DNA of 64,000 nucleotides from Bacillus cereus group sp. RP43 (GCF_040459645.1 NZ_JARVHQ010000001.1:1674001-1738000), one strand, 5' to 3'. Counted from the first letter of the stretch, positions 45,019 through 55,155 are shown. The notes: generated by a model not told the origin, from the sequence alone. Made by a program: numbers and translations.

Positions 45019-45321
45019 ATGGATCATAAAGAGCATGAAGCAACTACACATAGATCAGAAAAAGAAAAAGAGCAAATTATAAATAGATTAAAGAGAATCG
45101 AAGGGCAAGTTCGTGGTATTCAAAATATGATTGAAAATGATCGTTATTGCGTTGATATTTTAGTGCAAATTTCAGCGATTAATGCAGCGATGAAAAAAGT
45201 AGGAATGGGTGTTTTAAAAAATCATACAAGTCATTGTGTTTCAGGAGCCATTAAAGATGGAAATGGTGACGAAGCAATTGAGGAATTAATGACAGTATTT
45301 GAACGTTTTTCAAAAGCATAA
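45019..45321 (+). CDS. csoR: Copper-sensing repressor CsoR
   Basis: A 100-residue all-helical DUF156 protein. The Cu(I) ligands are present as C44 (DRYCVDI), H69 and C73 (KNHTSHCV), with the same spacing as in B. subtilis CsoR. The apo-protein represses copZA and Cu(I) releases it. GAGAAGGTG precedes the ATG. A terminator separates it from copZ, unlike some species where it is in the same operon. Confidence 0.95.
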   Translation: MDHKEHEATTHRSEKEKEQIINRLKRIEGQVRGIQNMIENDRYCVDILVQISAINAAMKKVGMGVLKNHTSHCVSGAIKDGNGDEAIEELMTVFERFSKA

Positions 45322-45354
45322 AAACCAAGCTAGCATTAGACTAGCTTGGTTTTT
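45321..45354 (+). terminator. Intrinsic terminator of csoR
   Basis: A 13-bp stem AAAACCAAGCTAG with a 7-base loop is followed by T residues. Confidence 0.9.
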
Positions 45355-45440
45355 TGTTTATGGAGAAGGCATTACAAATTTATAACTGGAGCAAAGAAAT
45401 AAAGATTTTAGAAAAAATTTTAAATCGTGATACAAAACCA

Positions 45441-45469
45441 TTGATTACCTTAGGGGGGTATGGTAAGAT
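45441..45469 (+). promoter_or_regulatory. copZ promoter with CsoR operator
   Basis: TTGATT (45441-45446) and TAAGAT (45464-45469) with a 17-bp spacer. The pseudo-palindrome ATTACCTTAGGGGGGTATGG occupies 45444-45463, exactly between them, as expected for CsoR, whose sites contain TACC...GGGGGTA. Confidence 0.8.
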
Positions 45470-45515
45470 GTAGTTGTGATTAACAAACAATGAAGAAACA
45501 AGAGGAGGATTTTAA

Positions 45516-45722
45516 ATGGAACAGTTAACATTACAAGTTGAAGGTATGTCTTGTGGGCATTGTGTAAATTCTATTGAAAGTAATGTGAAAGAACTAAACG
45601 GTGTTGAACAAGTAAAAGTTCAATTAGCAGAAGGAACTGTTGAAGTTACTATCGACTCATCAGTTGTAACGTTAAAAGATATCGTTGCTGTAATTGAAGA
45701 TCAAGGATACGATGTTCAATAA
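45516..45722 (+). CDS. copZ: Copper chaperone CopZ
   Basis: A 68-residue HMA-domain chaperone with the Cu(I) motif GMSCGHC near residues 10-16. It delivers Cu(I) to the CopA P-type ATPase encoded next. AGAGGAGG precedes the ATG. A terminator-like hairpin at 45740-45773 lies between copZ and copA, so part of the copZ transcript may stop before copA. Confidence 0.95.
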   Translation: MEQLTLQVEGMSCGHCVNSIESNVKELNGVEQVKVQLAEGTVEVTIDSSVVTLKDIVAVIEDQGYDVQ

Positions 45723-45739
45723 TTATTTTTAGATATGGA

Positions 45740-45773
45740 AATAAATCGTACTTTATAGGAAGTACGATTTATT
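45740..45773 (+). terminator. Terminator-like hairpin between copZ and copA
   Basis: A 13-bp perfect stem AATAAATCGTACT with an 8-base loop, followed by a short T-rich segment. It could let chaperone exceed ATPase. Confidence 0.65.
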
Positions 45774-45784
45774 TTGTTAATAAT

Positions 45785-45803
45785 TATACCTTATGAGGGT
45801 ATA
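45785..45803. promoter_or_regulatory. CsoR-like box upstream of copA
   Basis: TATACCTTATGAGGGTATA is an inverted repeat of the same type as the copZ operator and ends 14 bp before the copA start codon. It suggests copper control of copA separate from copZ; a clear -35/-10 pair was not found. Confidence 0.6.
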
Positions 45804-45817
45804 TAGAGGTGAGAGAC

Positions 45818-48238
45818 ATGAATGAACAAAAAGAGACCAATCTTCAAATATCAGGAATGACATGTGCGGCATGTGCAAATAGAATTGAAAAAGGTCTTAA
45901 AAAAGTAGAAGGTGTGCAAGATGCAAATGTAAATTTTGCACTTGAAAAAACGAAAATTTTGTACGATCCAACTAAAACAAATCCGCAACAATTTAAAGAA
46001 AAAGTTGAATCGTTAGGATATGGAATTGTCAGTGATAAAGCTGAGTTTACTGTTTCGGGAATGACATGTGCAGCATGTGCGAATAGAGTGGAAAAGCGTT
46101 TAAATAAGTTAGATGGTGTGAACAAAGCGACGGTTAACTTCGCTTTAGAATCGGCAACGGTAGATTTTAATCCGGATGAAATTAATGTAAGTGAAATGAA
46201 GAGCGCCATTACAAAATTAGGATATAAATTAGAAGTAAAATCAGATGAGCAAGATGCATCAACTGATCATCGCTTACAAGAAATTGAGCGACAAAAGAAG
46301 AAGTTTATTTTTTCGTTTATTTTATCATTCCCGTTATTGTGGGCAATGGTGAGCCATTTCTCATTTACATCGTTTATATATTTACCTGATATGCTTATGA
46401 ACCCATGGGTGCAGCTAGCTCTTGCAACTCCTGTTCAATTTATCATTGGCGGGCAGTTTTATATTGGGGCTTATAAAGCGTTACGTAATAAAAGCGCCAA
46501 CATGGATGTTCTCGTGGCACTTGGAACGTCTGCCGCATATTTCTACAGTGTGTATTTAAGTATTCAATCAATTGGTTCTTCGGAACATATGACTGATTTA
46601 TATTTTGAAACGAGCGCAGTACTTATTACATTAATTATTTTAGGTAAATTATTTGAGGCGAAAGCAAAAGGACGCTCATCAGAAGCGATTAAAAAATTGA
46701 TGGGATTACAGGCGAAAACTGCTACAGTCGTGCGAGATGGAACAGAAATGAAAATATTGATTGAAGAAGTGGTAGCTGGTGATATCGTTTATGTAAAACC
46801 TGGCGAAAAAATCCCGGTAGATGGGGAAATTGTAGAAGGAAAGTCAGCGATAGATGAATCCATGCTAACAGGTGAGAGTATTCCGGTTGATAAAACAATT
46901 GGAGATGTAGTAATCGGTTCTACAATGAATAAAAATGGATTTTTAAAAGTTAAGGCAACTAAAGTAGGCAGAGATACTGCATTAGCTCAAATCATTAAAG
47001 TAGTAGAAGAGGCACAAGGTTCGAAAGCTCCTATTCAAAGGGTAGCAGATCAAATTTCAGGTATTTTCGTACCTGTTGTAGTTGTGATTGCTATTATCAC
47101 ATTTGCGGTGTGGATGATATTTGTTACGCCTGGTGATTTTGGCGGAGCACTTGAGAAAATGATAGCAGTACTTGTTATCGCTTGTCCATGTGCATTAGGT
47201 CTTGCGACACCTACATCTATTATGGCGGGATCAGGAAGATCAGCTGAATACGGTATTTTATTTAAAGGCGGAGAGCATTTAGAAGCGACGCACCGATTAG
47301 ATACAGTTATTCTAGATAAAACAGGTACTGTGACAAATGGGAAGCCTGTGTTAACAGATGTAATTGTAGCAGATGGATTCCATGAAGAAGAAATACTACG
47401 TTTAGTAGGTGCGGCAGAAAAAAATTCTGAACATCCACTTGCAGAAGCGATTGTAGAAGGAATTAAAGAAAAGAAAATTGATATCCCAAGTTCAGAAACG
47501 TTTGAAGCAATTCCGGGATTCGGTATCGAATCAGTTGTAGAAGGGAAACAATTATTAATTGGTACACGTCGATTAATGAAGAAATTCGATATTGGTATTG
47601 AAGAAGTTTCTAAATCGATGGAAGAGCTAGAACGAGAAGGAAAAACAGCAATGCTTATTGCGATCAATAAAGAATATGCTGGTATAGTGGCCGTTGCAGA
47701 TACTGTAAAAGATACTTCAAAAGCAGCTATCGCAAGACTTAAGAAAATGGGTCTAGACGTTGTTATGATTACAGGAGATAATACACAAACTGCTCAGGCA
47801 ATCGCTAAGCGAGTTGGTATTGATCATGTAATTGCAGAAGTATTACCAGAAGGAAAAGCAGAAGAAGTGAAAAAACTTCAAGCGCAAGGTAAGAAAGTAG
47901 CGATGGTTGGAGATGGAATTAATGATGCTCCTGCTCTTGCTACGGCGGATATTGGTATGGCAATTGGAACAGGAACTGATGTAGCGATGGAAGCAGCGGA
48001 TATTACGTTAATCCGTGGTGATTTAAATAGTATTGCTGATGCAATTTTCATGAGTAAAATGACGATTAGAAATATTAAGCAAAATCTATTCTGGGCGTTA
48101 GCTTATAACGGCCTAGGAATTCCAATTGCGGCGCTCGGTTTCTTAGCTCCTTGGGTTGCAGGTGCAGCGATGGCGTTTAGTTCTGTATCCGTTGTATTAA
48201 ATGCATTACGATTGCAAAGAGTTAAATTGAAATCTTAA
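45818..48238 (+). CDS. copA: Copper-exporting P1B-type ATPase CopA
   Basis: An 806-residue P-type ATPase with two N-terminal HMA domains (each GMTCAAC), a membrane domain with the CPC copper site in [13 protein letters not shown], the phosphorylation motif DKTGT, HPLAEAI of the nucleotide domain and [11 protein letters not shown]. It exports Cu(I). ATG 45818 follows GAGGTGAGA; GTG 45809 lies in the ribosome site. It follows copZ with the same regulation. Confidence 0.97.
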   Translation: MNEQKETNLQISGMTCAACANRIEKGLKKVEGVQDANVNFALEKTKILYDPTKTNPQQFKEKVESLGYGIVSDKAEFTVSGMTCAACANRVEKRLNKLDGVNKATVNFALESATVDFNPDEINVSEMKSAITKLGYKLEVKSDEQDASTDHRLQEIERQKKKFIFSFILSFPLLWAMVSHFSFTSFIYLPDMLMNPWVQLALATPVQFIIGGQFYIGAYKALRNKSANMDVLVALGTSAAYFYSVYLSIQSIGSSEHMTDLYFETSAVLITLIILGKLFEAKAKGRSSEAIKKLMGLQAKTATVVRDGTEMKILIEEVVAGDIVYVKPGEKIPVDGEIVEGKSAIDESMLTGESIPVDKTIGDVVIGSTMNKNGFLKVKATKVGRDTALAQIIKVVEEAQGSKAPIQRVADQISGIFVPVVVVIAIITFAVWMIFVTPGDFGGALEKMIAVLVIACPCALGLATPTSIMAGSGRSAEYGILFKGGEHLEATHRLDTVILDKTGTVTNGKPVLTDVIVADGFHEEEILRLVGAAEKNSEHPLAEAIVEGIKEKKIDIPSSETFEAIPGFGIESVVEGKQLLIGTRRLMKKFDIGIEEVSKSMEELEREGKTAMLIAINKEYAGIVAVADTVKDTSKAAIARLKKMGLDVVMITGDNTQTAQAIAKRVGIDHVIAEVLPEGKAEEVKKLQAQGKKVAMVGDGINDAPALATADIGMAIGTGTDVAMEAADITLIRGDLNSIADAIFMSKMTIRNIKQNLFWALAYNGLGIPIAALGFLAPWVAGAAMAFSSVSVVLNALRLQRVKLKS

Positions 48239-48458
48239 ACATTTTCAGCTATAAAGCGAATTTAATATGCTTTTTTACAATAAACAATACTTTGTATAAG
48301 TATTGTTTATTGTTCGTTTAGAAGGAAAAGTCGATATAATATAGAAAGAGCAGAAGTAGTGAATCATATATAGTGGAAGAAACTGTTTCGAAAATAAACA
48401 CGAAATAATTATCGGAATAACCGAAATAGAAGAGTTAGTTTGATAAGGAGTTTTACAT

Positions 48459-48926
48459 ATGTTTAAAGATATTAAAATTAGAACATTCCAGAAAGAGGAT
48501 TTAGAGCAAGTATTACAATTGTTCTATGAAACGGTTCACACGGTTAATGCACAAGATTATAATACGTTACAGCTACAGGCATGGGCACCAAAGCGACTAA
48601 ATAGAGCAAGTTGGCTAAAGTCTTTAGAAAAGAATATTAGTTATGTAGCTGATAATAACGGTGTGATAGTTGGATTTGGGGATTATAATGATGAGCATTA
48701 CGTAGATCGTTTATTTACGCATAAAGATTATCAAGGGAAAGGAATAGCTTCTCATATACTACAGAAGCTAGAAAAAGAAGCAGTGAACTTGCAGCATAAG
48801 GATATATATACAGAAGCGAGTATTACAGCGAGACCTTTCTTTGAAAGTAAAGGTTTTATTTGCATCAAGGAACAAAGGAAGCAACATAATGGTCAGATTT
48901 TTATTAATTATGTAATGAAAAAATAG
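48459..48926 (+). CDS. GNAT-family N-acetyltransferase
   Basis: A 155-residue single GNAT domain with the acetyl-CoA binding motif KDYQGKGIASHIL near residues 89-101 and a final FFESKGFICIKEQ. The substrate is unknown. AAGGAG precedes the ATG. Single gene, ending in a terminator shared with the HU gene. Confidence 0.85.
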   Translation: MFKDIKIRTFQKEDLEQVLQLFYETVHTVNAQDYNTLQLQAWAPKRLNRASWLKSLEKNISYVADNNGVIVGFGDYNDEHYVDRLFTHKDYQGKGIASHILQKLEKEAVNLQHKDIYTEASITARPFFESKGFICIKEQRKQHNGQIFINYVMKK

Positions 48927-48952
48927 CCTTCTCATAAAAGAGAAGGCTATTT
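48921..48952. terminator. Bidirectional terminator
   Basis: A 12-bp perfect stem AATAGCCTTCTC with a 6-base loop between the convergent GNAT and HU genes. Confidence 0.85.
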
Positions 48953-48957
48953 CTTCA

Positions 48958-49230
48958 TTATTTTACAGCTTCTTTTAGTTCTTTACCAGCTTTGAAAGCA
49001 GGCACTTTAGAAGCTGCGATTTGCATTTCTTCACCAGTTTGTGGGTTACGGCCTGTACGAGCAGCTCTTTCACGAACTTCGAAAGTACCGAATCCGATAA
49101 GTTGTACTTTTTCACCAGCAGCTAAAGTGTTAGTGATTGATTCTACTACAGTTTGTAAAACTACAGTAGCTTCTTTTTGAGAAATCTCAGCATTTTGTGC
49201 TACGTTTTTAATTAATTCTGTTTTATTCAT
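48958..49230 (-). CDS. HU-type DNA-binding protein
   Basis: A 90-residue HU/IHF-family nucleoid protein with [22 protein letters not shown], the DNA-wrapping arm, and a C-terminal [15 protein letters not shown]. It is one of several HU paralogues expected in this group; the essential one is usually elsewhere. GAGGTG is the ribosome site for ATG 49230; the in-frame GTG three codons upstream is part of it. Confidence 0.95.
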   Translation of the reverse strand: MNKTELIKNVAQNAEISQKEATVVLQTVVESITNTLAAGEKVQLIGFGTFEVRERAARTGRNPQTGEEMQIAASKVPAFKAGKELKEAVK

Positions 49231-49371
49231 GTTTTTCACCTCATATGTAAATAATGCTATTTAAGTTGTTATTATAACGTATAAAACATTCGAGAACAAG
49301 TGTACGTACATATATTCGCAAAAAAAATGAAATTTGTAATATTTTTTAGGGCCACTTTATAGACATTTAAT

Positions 49372-50187
49372 TTAAGCGGATACAGATTTGTTCTTTATTT
49401 CAGTCTTCTCTTTATTTAGAGGCAGTTTCTTATTATAAGATATGAAATAAGGTAATGCTACAAATAACATACCTCCTACTAAGTTTCCAAAGAAAACAAA
49501 AATGAAGTTTGGAAAATATTCAATCCAAGTTAAATGACCGGCAAAAATTGCAGCTGGGATAACAAACATATTGGCTACAACGTGTTGAAATCCGATCGCA
49601 ACAAAAGTCATAACTGGGAACCAAATACCGATAATCTTTCCGATAAATTCTTTACTTCCCATACTAAGCCAAACAGCTAAACAAACAAGCCAATTGCATC
49701 CGATTGCAGAAATAAAGGCTTGTAGAGGTGTATCTTGTAGTTTAGCTTGTGCAATGGAAACTGTTTTCGTTAAAAAAACTCCCTCTGTTAATCCAGCAAT
49801 ATGGCCGAAAAAATAAGCAACGAATATAGCGCCGATGAAATTGCTAAACGTAACAATAATTAAATTGCGTATGAAGTGAAATAGGGTGATTTTCTTTTGA
49901 AGCCAAGCCATTGAAACTGTCATCATGTTCCCAGTTACTAATTCACCGCCCGCAAGAATAACGAGTATAAGACCGATAGGGAATACAGCTGCACCTAAAA
50001 AACTATTAAATGATCCCCAAGATTTTGGCATTGTCCCAATAACATGAATATCGAGTAAATACCCTAATGCTATGAAAGCACCACCAAAAAAACCGAGAAT
50101 TAGCATAGGGAGTAATGATAAATGAGCTTTTTTTCTTCCGGAATTAGCAGCAAGTTCCGTAATTTCTTCTGGTGTAAATACAGACAT
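49372..50187 (-). CDS. Formate/nitrite transporter family channel
   Basis: A 271-residue FNT-family pentameric channel subunit with six helices and the family patterns GGAFIALGYLL, GELVTGNMM and GCNWLVCLAVW. It conducts formate, nitrite or hydrosulfide; which one cannot be told. GGAGGGG precedes ATG 50187. No formate lyase or nitrite reductase gene is adjacent. Confidence 0.9.
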   Translation of the reverse strand: MSVFTPEEITELAANSGRKKAHLSLLPMLILGFFGGAFIALGYLLDIHVIGTMPKSWGSFNSFLGAAVFPIGLILVILAGGELVTGNMMTVSMAWLQKKITLFHFIRNLIIVTFSNFIGAIFVAYFFGHIAGLTEGVFLTKTVSIAQAKLQDTPLQAFISAIGCNWLVCLAVWLSMGSKEFIGKIIGIWFPVMTFVAIGFQHVVANMFVIPAAIFAGHLTWIEYFPNFIFVFFGNLVGGMLFVALPYFISYNKKLPLNKEKTEIKNKSVSA

Positions 50188-50386
50188 GATTAACCCCTCC
50201 ATAAATATTTTGACGGAACGAATAGAAGAAATGTTTTTAAAAATCTATGTATTATAAAAATATGTTATGAGTTATGTATAAATTTGTCAAATTGAGATAG
50301 GGATAAAATCGAATATAGCTAACATTATTTCATATTGTCACATCAATGTAACAAAAAGGTTTTAAAGTACTTCTAGAGGTGAAAAT

Positions 50387-51280
50387 ATGAATACGCATCA
50401 TGTAAAAAAAGAGCAAAAAAAATCAATCTTAAAGAAATTTATTATTAGTTTAATAAGTATATTAATGATTCCAATAAGCTTCTATTTCTATGCAACAGAA
50501 ATAGAACGAAGGTTAGTATCGGTCACGTGGAATGAAATAGAAGCTCCTACGATTCCTAAAGAGTTTAACAATAAAAAGATATTGCAATTCTCAGATGTAC
50601 ATTTAGGGCCAGAGTTTACATTGAAGCAACTAGATAATTTGGTGGAGAAAATGAATGAGTTATGTCCAGATATAGTAGTTTTCACAGGGGATTTAATAGA
50701 TAAGTTCGGATCTTATAATGAGGAAAGAGCGGAGGCAAAAGAAATTTTGAGGAAAATTCATGCTCCTCTCGGAAAGTATGCTGTGTTTGGGAATCATGAT
50801 AGAGGCGGGGGCGGTAATTTATTCTACAAAAGGTACATGGAGGAAGCGGGTTTTTCTGTTTTAGTAAATGACGTGCAGAAAATTAAAGTGGAAAATGGCA
50901 AGTATATTACAATATCAGGTTTGGATGATTTTTTATTAGGGAAACCACAAATAGATTCGACTTTAAAAAACTTAAGACAACAAGATTTCAATATGCTATT
51001 AGTACATGAGCCTGATGTTGTAGACAAAGTAGCTGGTTATCCAGTTGATTTTCAAATCTCAGGACATAGTCACGGAGGACAAGTTCAGATTCCTTTTGTA
51101 GGTCCTTTAATTACCACAAAATTAGCAGAGAAGTATGTTGAAGGAATGTATGAATTAGAAGGAAAGAGTAAGTCGTTATATTTATATGTAAATCGCGGTA
51201 TTGGAACGACTCGAATGCCTGTCAGGTTTTGGAGTGTACCTGAACTTTCAGTTTTTGTATTGAAGCAAAGTAGTAACTAA
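50387..51280 (+). CDS. Membrane-anchored metallophosphoesterase
   Basis: 297 residues with one N-terminal membrane helix (about 19-40) and a calcineurin-like phosphoesterase domain. The metal-site motifs are QFSDVHLGPE, VFTGDLID, FGNHDRGG, LLVHEPD and ISGHSHGGQ. It resembles YkoQ/YkuE-type proteins that act on the outer face, for example on lipid phosphates, but the substrate is unknown. GAGGTG precedes the ATG. Confidence 0.88.
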   Translation: MNTHHVKKEQKKSILKKFIISLISILMIPISFYFYATEIERRLVSVTWNEIEAPTIPKEFNNKKILQFSDVHLGPEFTLKQLDNLVEKMNELCPDIVVFTGDLIDKFGSYNEERAEAKEILRKIHAPLGKYAVFGNHDRGGGGNLFYKRYMEEAGFSVLVNDVQKIKVENGKYITISGLDDFLLGKPQIDSTLKNLRQQDFNMLLVHEPDVVDKVAGYPVDFQISGHSHGGQVQIPFVGPLITTKLAEKYVEGMYELEGKSKSLYLYVNRGIGTTRMPVRFWSVPELSVFVLKQSSN

Positions 51281-51307
51281 AGTAGAACGTTTCATATTTT
51301 GGAGAAT

Positions 51308-51340
51308 TAAGAGTACTTTTAAAGAAAGTTCTCTTTTTTT
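51308..51340 (+). terminator. Probable terminator of the phosphoesterase gene
   Basis: A 10-bp stem AGAGTACTTT / AAAGTTCTCT with one mismatch, followed by a run of T. Confidence 0.65.
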
Positions 51341-51403
51341 ATTGATTAAGTGCAGAATATTATGTACTTTTATGTAAAGTGTTAAAAAGAAAGGAGAATT
51401 TCT

Positions 51404-52621
51404 ATGATAGAAACATGGCATAAAGAATTGGAAAGTTTATATAACCAAATGGTTTCGTGGCGAAGAGACTTTCATCAATACCCAGAGCTATCGTTTCAAG
51501 AAATAGAAACACCCAAAAAAATAGCTGAAATCTTAAAAAGTTTTCATATTGATGTGAAAACAGATGTCGGGGGAAGAGGGATAATCGGCGTAATTGAAGG
51601 TGGAATACCTGGGAAGACGATCGCGTTGCGTGCTGATTTTGATGCACTACCGATTCAAGATGAAAAGCAAGTTTCATATAAATCAAAGGTTCCTGGCGTA
51701 ATGCACGCTTGTGGCCATGATGGACATACAGCAACACTTTTAGGCGTTGCAAAAATATTAAGTGATAACAGAGACCAACTTTCAGGAAAAATAGTCCTTA
51801 TTCATCAACATGCAGAAGAGAAAGAACCTGGTGGGGCAATTGCTATGATTGAGGATGGTTGTTTAGAAGGAGTAGATGTTATTTTTGGAACACATTTATC
51901 TTCTCAAATGCCTTTAGGAATTGTTGGGGCGAAAGCTGGAGCAATGATGGCTGCAGCTGATACTTTTGAAGTGAAGATTCAAGGACGAGGCGGTCACGGA
52001 GGTATGCCGCATCATACTGTAGATGCCATTATCGTTGCAACACAAGTTATTAATCAATTGCAACTTTTAGTTAGTAGAAAAGTAGATCCGTTGCAATCAG
52101 CTGTATTAACAGTTGGTACATTCCATGCTGGTCAAGCAGATAATATTATTGCGGATACTGCTACATTTACAGGGACAATTCGGACGTTAGATCCTGAAGT
52201 GAGAGAATTTATGGAGAAGGAATTTAAACGAGTTGTTGAGGGGATTTGTCAGTCTCTTCATGCTGAAGTTAATATTCAATATAAACGTGGTTATCCAATA
52301 TTAATAAATCATCTAGATGAAACGAGTCATTTTATAGAGATTGCGAAACGTGATCTTGGAAGAGACAGAGTCATTGAAGTACCACCTATTATGGGTGGAG
52401 AAGATTTTGCATATTACTTAGAACATGTTCCAGGAGCATTTTTCTTTACAGGTGCGGGTAATGAAAAAATAGGAGCAACATATCCACATCATCATCCTCA
52501 ATTTGATTTTGATGAACGTGCGATGTTGGTTGGTGGGAAGTTACTTTTAAGTCTTGTGACTAGTTATTTAAGCAATGGAGAAGAATTTCTTGGAAATTTA
52601 GATGTGAATGTGACAAAGTAA
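51404..52621 (+). CDS. M20D-family amidohydrolase
   Basis: A 405-residue M20 peptidase-like amidohydrolase (N-acyl amino acid or IAA-amino acid hydrolase type). Dinuclear metal motifs are HACGHDGHTA, LIHQHAEEKEPGGA and the C-terminal MGGEDFAYY. The dimerisation domain holds GRGGHGGMPHHTVDAI. AAAGGAGA precedes the ATG. Whether it acts on N-acetyl amino acids, S-conjugates or peptides cannot be said. Confidence 0.88.
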   Translation: MIETWHKELESLYNQMVSWRRDFHQYPELSFQEIETPKKIAEILKSFHIDVKTDVGGRGIIGVIEGGIPGKTIALRADFDALPIQDEKQVSYKSKVPGVMHACGHDGHTATLLGVAKILSDNRDQLSGKIVLIHQHAEEKEPGGAIAMIEDGCLEGVDVIFGTHLSSQMPLGIVGAKAGAMMAAADTFEVKIQGRGGHGGMPHHTVDAIIVATQVINQLQLLVSRKVDPLQSAVLTVGTFHAGQADNIIADTATFTGTIRTLDPEVREFMEKEFKRVVEGICQSLHAEVNIQYKRGYPILINHLDETSHFIEIAKRDLGRDRVIEVPPIMGGEDFAYYLEHVPGAFFFTGAGNEKIGATYPHHHPQFDFDERAMLVGGKLLLSLVTSYLSNGEEFLGNLDVNVTK

Positions 52622-52633
52622 TTTGCATAAATG

Positions 52634-52675
52634 AAAAACAACAATAGGTTAGTAAAGAGATCTATTGTTGTTTTT
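52634..52675 (+). terminator. Intrinsic terminator of the M20 gene
   Basis: A 14-bp perfect stem AAAAACAACAATAG with a 14-base loop is followed by T. The remaining 52676-52971 gap holds a weak inverted repeat (TTAATTTC / GAAATTAA, 52867-52892) and no gene or T-box that I can see. Confidence 0.8.
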
Positions 52676-52971
52676 ATTATTTTTTGCGCAGGAATAGCTT
52701 CGAAATAGGATCAATACAAAAAATGTCTAGATGTATAATCTTGTTAATCGAATAATATCTGAAAATCCTTTGTTTTATAAGAATGGATATAATTTTCTCA
52801 ACAATTTTGTATGGAAAATTATTAAACCTAATGTAATAATTTCTGTAGGAGGTTCAATTATAAATGTTAATTTCTGAATATTTCGAAATTAATTAAAGTG
52901 TAGGACAAGATGTTTTGCATAATACTCTTACATAAATTTTAAAATCAAGTTTGGAAGGGGATGTACAAGAG

Positions 52972-54366
52972 TTGAATAAAAATCTTAAGAAAGACCTCAA
53001 AATACGCCATATTACAATGATCTCAATTGGCGGCGTAATAGGTGCGGGTTTGTTTGTTGGAAGTGGTGCAGTTGTGCATTCAGCGGGACCAGGCTCTATC
53101 GTTTCATATGCATTAGCAGGACTTCTAGTCGTTTTCGTTATGAGAATGCTAGGAGAAATGGCAGCTATTAATCCGACAAGTGGTTCATTTGCAACATATG
53201 CACGTGAAGCAATTGGTCCATGGGCGGGTTATACAATTGGGTGGCTATATTGGTTTTTCTGGGTAATTGTTATTGCAATAGAAGCTACAGCAGGTGCTGG
53301 CATCATTCAATACTGGATTCCGCAAATTCCGTTATGGTTATTAAGCTTAATATTAACAATTTTATTAACGTTGACGAATGTTTTTTCAGTGAAATCATTT
53401 GGAGAGTTTGAATATTGGTTTTCATTTATTAAAGTAATTAGTATTGTTTTGTTCCTATGCCTTGGTCTTGCTGTGATTTTAGGATTTGTACCAGGAACGG
53501 AAGCACCTGGCACTTCAAATTTAGTAGGGCAAGGAGGATTTATGCCAAATGGTATAAGTTCGGTGCTGATTGGAATCACCGTCGTTATATTTTCATTTAT
53601 GGGATCAGAGATTGTTGCAGTAGCGGCTGGTGAATCTGCCGAACCTGTAAAAGCAGTAAAAACAGCAACAAATAGTGTAATTTGGCGTATTCTCGTATTT
53701 TTTATTGGATCTATCGCTGTAGTTGTTACACTTCTTCCATGGAACTCAGCAAACATATTAAAAAGTCCGTTTGTAGCGGTACTTGAGCATATAGGAATAC
53801 CAGCGGCAGCACAAATTATGAATTTTATCGTTTTAACAGCTGTACTTTCTTGCTTGAATTCAGGTTTATATACAAACTCAAGAATGCTTTTTTCGATGGC
53901 AGAAAGAGGAGATGCTCCAAAGGCATTTTTAAAATTGAACAGTAGTGGTGTTCCAGTTCGGGCAGTTTTATTTGGAACGTTCTTTGCTTATATTGGAGTT
54001 GTTTTTAGTTACATATCTCCAGATAAAGTCTTTTTATTTTTAGTGAATGCATCTGGTGGGATTGCGTTACTAGTTTATCTCGTTATAGCAGTTTCACATT
54101 TAAAGATACGTAAAAAAATGGGGAAAGTGGAACAACAAAATTTGAAAGTGAAAATGTGGCTTTTCCCGTATGTAACATATGTTACAATTGCCGCTATTAT
54201 AGCAGTTTTAGTTGCAATGGTTGCAATTGAATCTTTACGTTCACAAGCACTTTTAACGATGCTTGTTACTGTTCTTATTATAGTTTCTTATTTTATTTTT
54301 AATAGAAATAAAAATGGTTCGGTTTTGAATCCTAAAAGTGGGGATAAAGAACCCGTTCAATTCTAA
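52972..54366 (+). CDS. APC-family amino acid permease
   Basis: A 464-residue transporter with twelve predicted helices and the amino acid permease signature near the N-terminus (ISIGGVIGAGLFVGSGAVV), RMLGEMAAINPTSGSFATYA and FSFMGSEIVAVAAGESAEP. It resembles GabP-like and other AAT-family permeases, but the substrate is unknown. AAGGGGATG lies nine bases before TTG 52972; the TTG at 52951 is itself just ahead of that site and less likely. Confidence 0.88.
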   Translation: MNKNLKKDLKIRHITMISIGGVIGAGLFVGSGAVVHSAGPGSIVSYALAGLLVVFVMRMLGEMAAINPTSGSFATYAREAIGPWAGYTIGWLYWFFWVIVIAIEATAGAGIIQYWIPQIPLWLLSLILTILLTLTNVFSVKSFGEFEYWFSFIKVISIVLFLCLGLAVILGFVPGTEAPGTSNLVGQGGFMPNGISSVLIGITVVIFSFMGSEIVAVAAGESAEPVKAVKTATNSVIWRILVFFIGSIAVVVTLLPWNSANILKSPFVAVLEHIGIPAAAQIMNFIVLTAVLSCLNSGLYTNSRMLFSMAERGDAPKAFLKLNSSGVPVRAVLFGTFFAYIGVVFSYISPDKVFLFLVNASGGIALLVYLVIAVSHLKIRKKMGKVEQQNLKVKMWLFPYVTYVTIAAIIAVLVAMVAIESLRSQALLTMLVTVLIIVSYFIFNRNKNGSVLNPKSGDKEPVQF

Positions 54367-54526
54367 TTTCTTGTTTTTGAAGAAAGGTATATCCAATCAT
54401 TGCTAGAAAAGATTCATATATAAGTAAAGAAAAGAGTAATTACTATTGTCATAGTGAATATAAACTTTTTTCTTGACTTTTTCTACGAAGGCGAGCAAAA
54501 TGGTAAAAAAGGAAGGGGGGATGACG

Positions 54527-54838
54527 ATGGAAGAGTACGTATTAGAGCTGTATAATCTGTTATATACGACAGAATGGCAAGATATTGTTTCGTTTCTTGG
54601 GATAGTATTTTGTATGAAAATTGTAATCGTATATATGGAAGAGCAAGGTATGTTCTATTCCTTCTCATCTCCGTTCGATTTGCAACGAGAGCCGTTGCTA
54701 AACTATGCCAATATAAATGATGAACAAATTCCTTTTGTTATATTCTTTATGATTCGTTTTATAACGGCGATTGTGAAGAAGAAAGAAAGTGATGAAGAAG
54801 AGTGCCACTTAACTTGTAAGATAGCTAACGTTTTTTAA
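54527..54838 (+). CDS. Small membrane protein, unknown
   Basis: About 103 residues with two hydrophobic segments (roughly residues 15-35 and 65-80). The unusually G-rich ribosome site GGAAGGGGGG precedes both ATG 54521 and ATG 54527; the second is better spaced. No family is recognised. It ends 24 bp before a second tiny membrane protein gene, probably in the same transcript. Confidence 0.55.
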   Translation: MEEYVLELYNLLYTTEWQDIVSFLGIVFCMKIVIVYMEEQGMFYSFSSPFDLQREPLLNYANINDEQIPFVIFFMIRFITAIVKKKESDEEECHLTCKIANVF

Positions 54839-54862
54839 GCTAAATACAAGGAGGAGATTTAT

Positions 54863-54979
54863 ATGTGGTTTCGATTTCTTATGATTGGTTTCTTTTCATT
54901 AACAGCAATTTCATTAATGGGATATCAAGTGTCTGAAATATATCAAGCGTATAGCAATACGTTTTTTAACAAAAACTAA
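54863..54979 (+). CDS. 38-residue single-helix membrane peptide
   Basis: A strong ribosome site (AAGGAGGAG) eight bases before ATG opens a 38-codon frame (MWFRFLMIGFFSLTAISL at the N-terminus) with one membrane helix and a short polar tail ending in NKN. A perfect terminator follows at 55010-55044. Strong translation signals and clean boundaries support a real gene; function unknown. Confidence 0.6.
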   Translation: MWFRFLMIGFFSLTAISLMGYQVSEIYQAYSNTFFNKN

Positions 54980-55009
54980 TTCCATTGCTATTTAAATAAT
55001 AAAGCGATA

Positions 55010-55044
55010 AAATCCTTCTTAAGAAGTTTTATTAAGAAGGATTT
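55010..55044 (+). terminator. Intrinsic terminator after the small membrane genes
   Basis: A 13-bp perfect stem AAATCCTTCTTAA with a 9-base loop is followed by a run of T. Confidence 0.9.
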
Positions 55045-55155
55045 TTTTCTTTGCCTCATCTAACTGTGTCAAACTATTGTCACATTTACACTGTGAATAA
55101 TATGTTAAAATAGTGAGGTTACGTATACATATTTGAAGGAAGAGGAGTGACCATT

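Noticed and set aside
50203..50386. Possible FNR box before the formate/nitrite channel
   Set aside because: TGTGA-like words are present but not in the correct inverted arrangement.
52867..52892. Weak inverted repeat before the amino acid permease considered as a T-box or riboswitch part
   Set aside because: Only an 8-bp arm pair; no T-box sequence or specifier-loop layout was found.
55081..55096. TCACA-N7-TGTGA inverted repeat before ctaM
   Set aside because: The half sites face the opposite way from an FNR box and no known regulator was matched; too short to claim.
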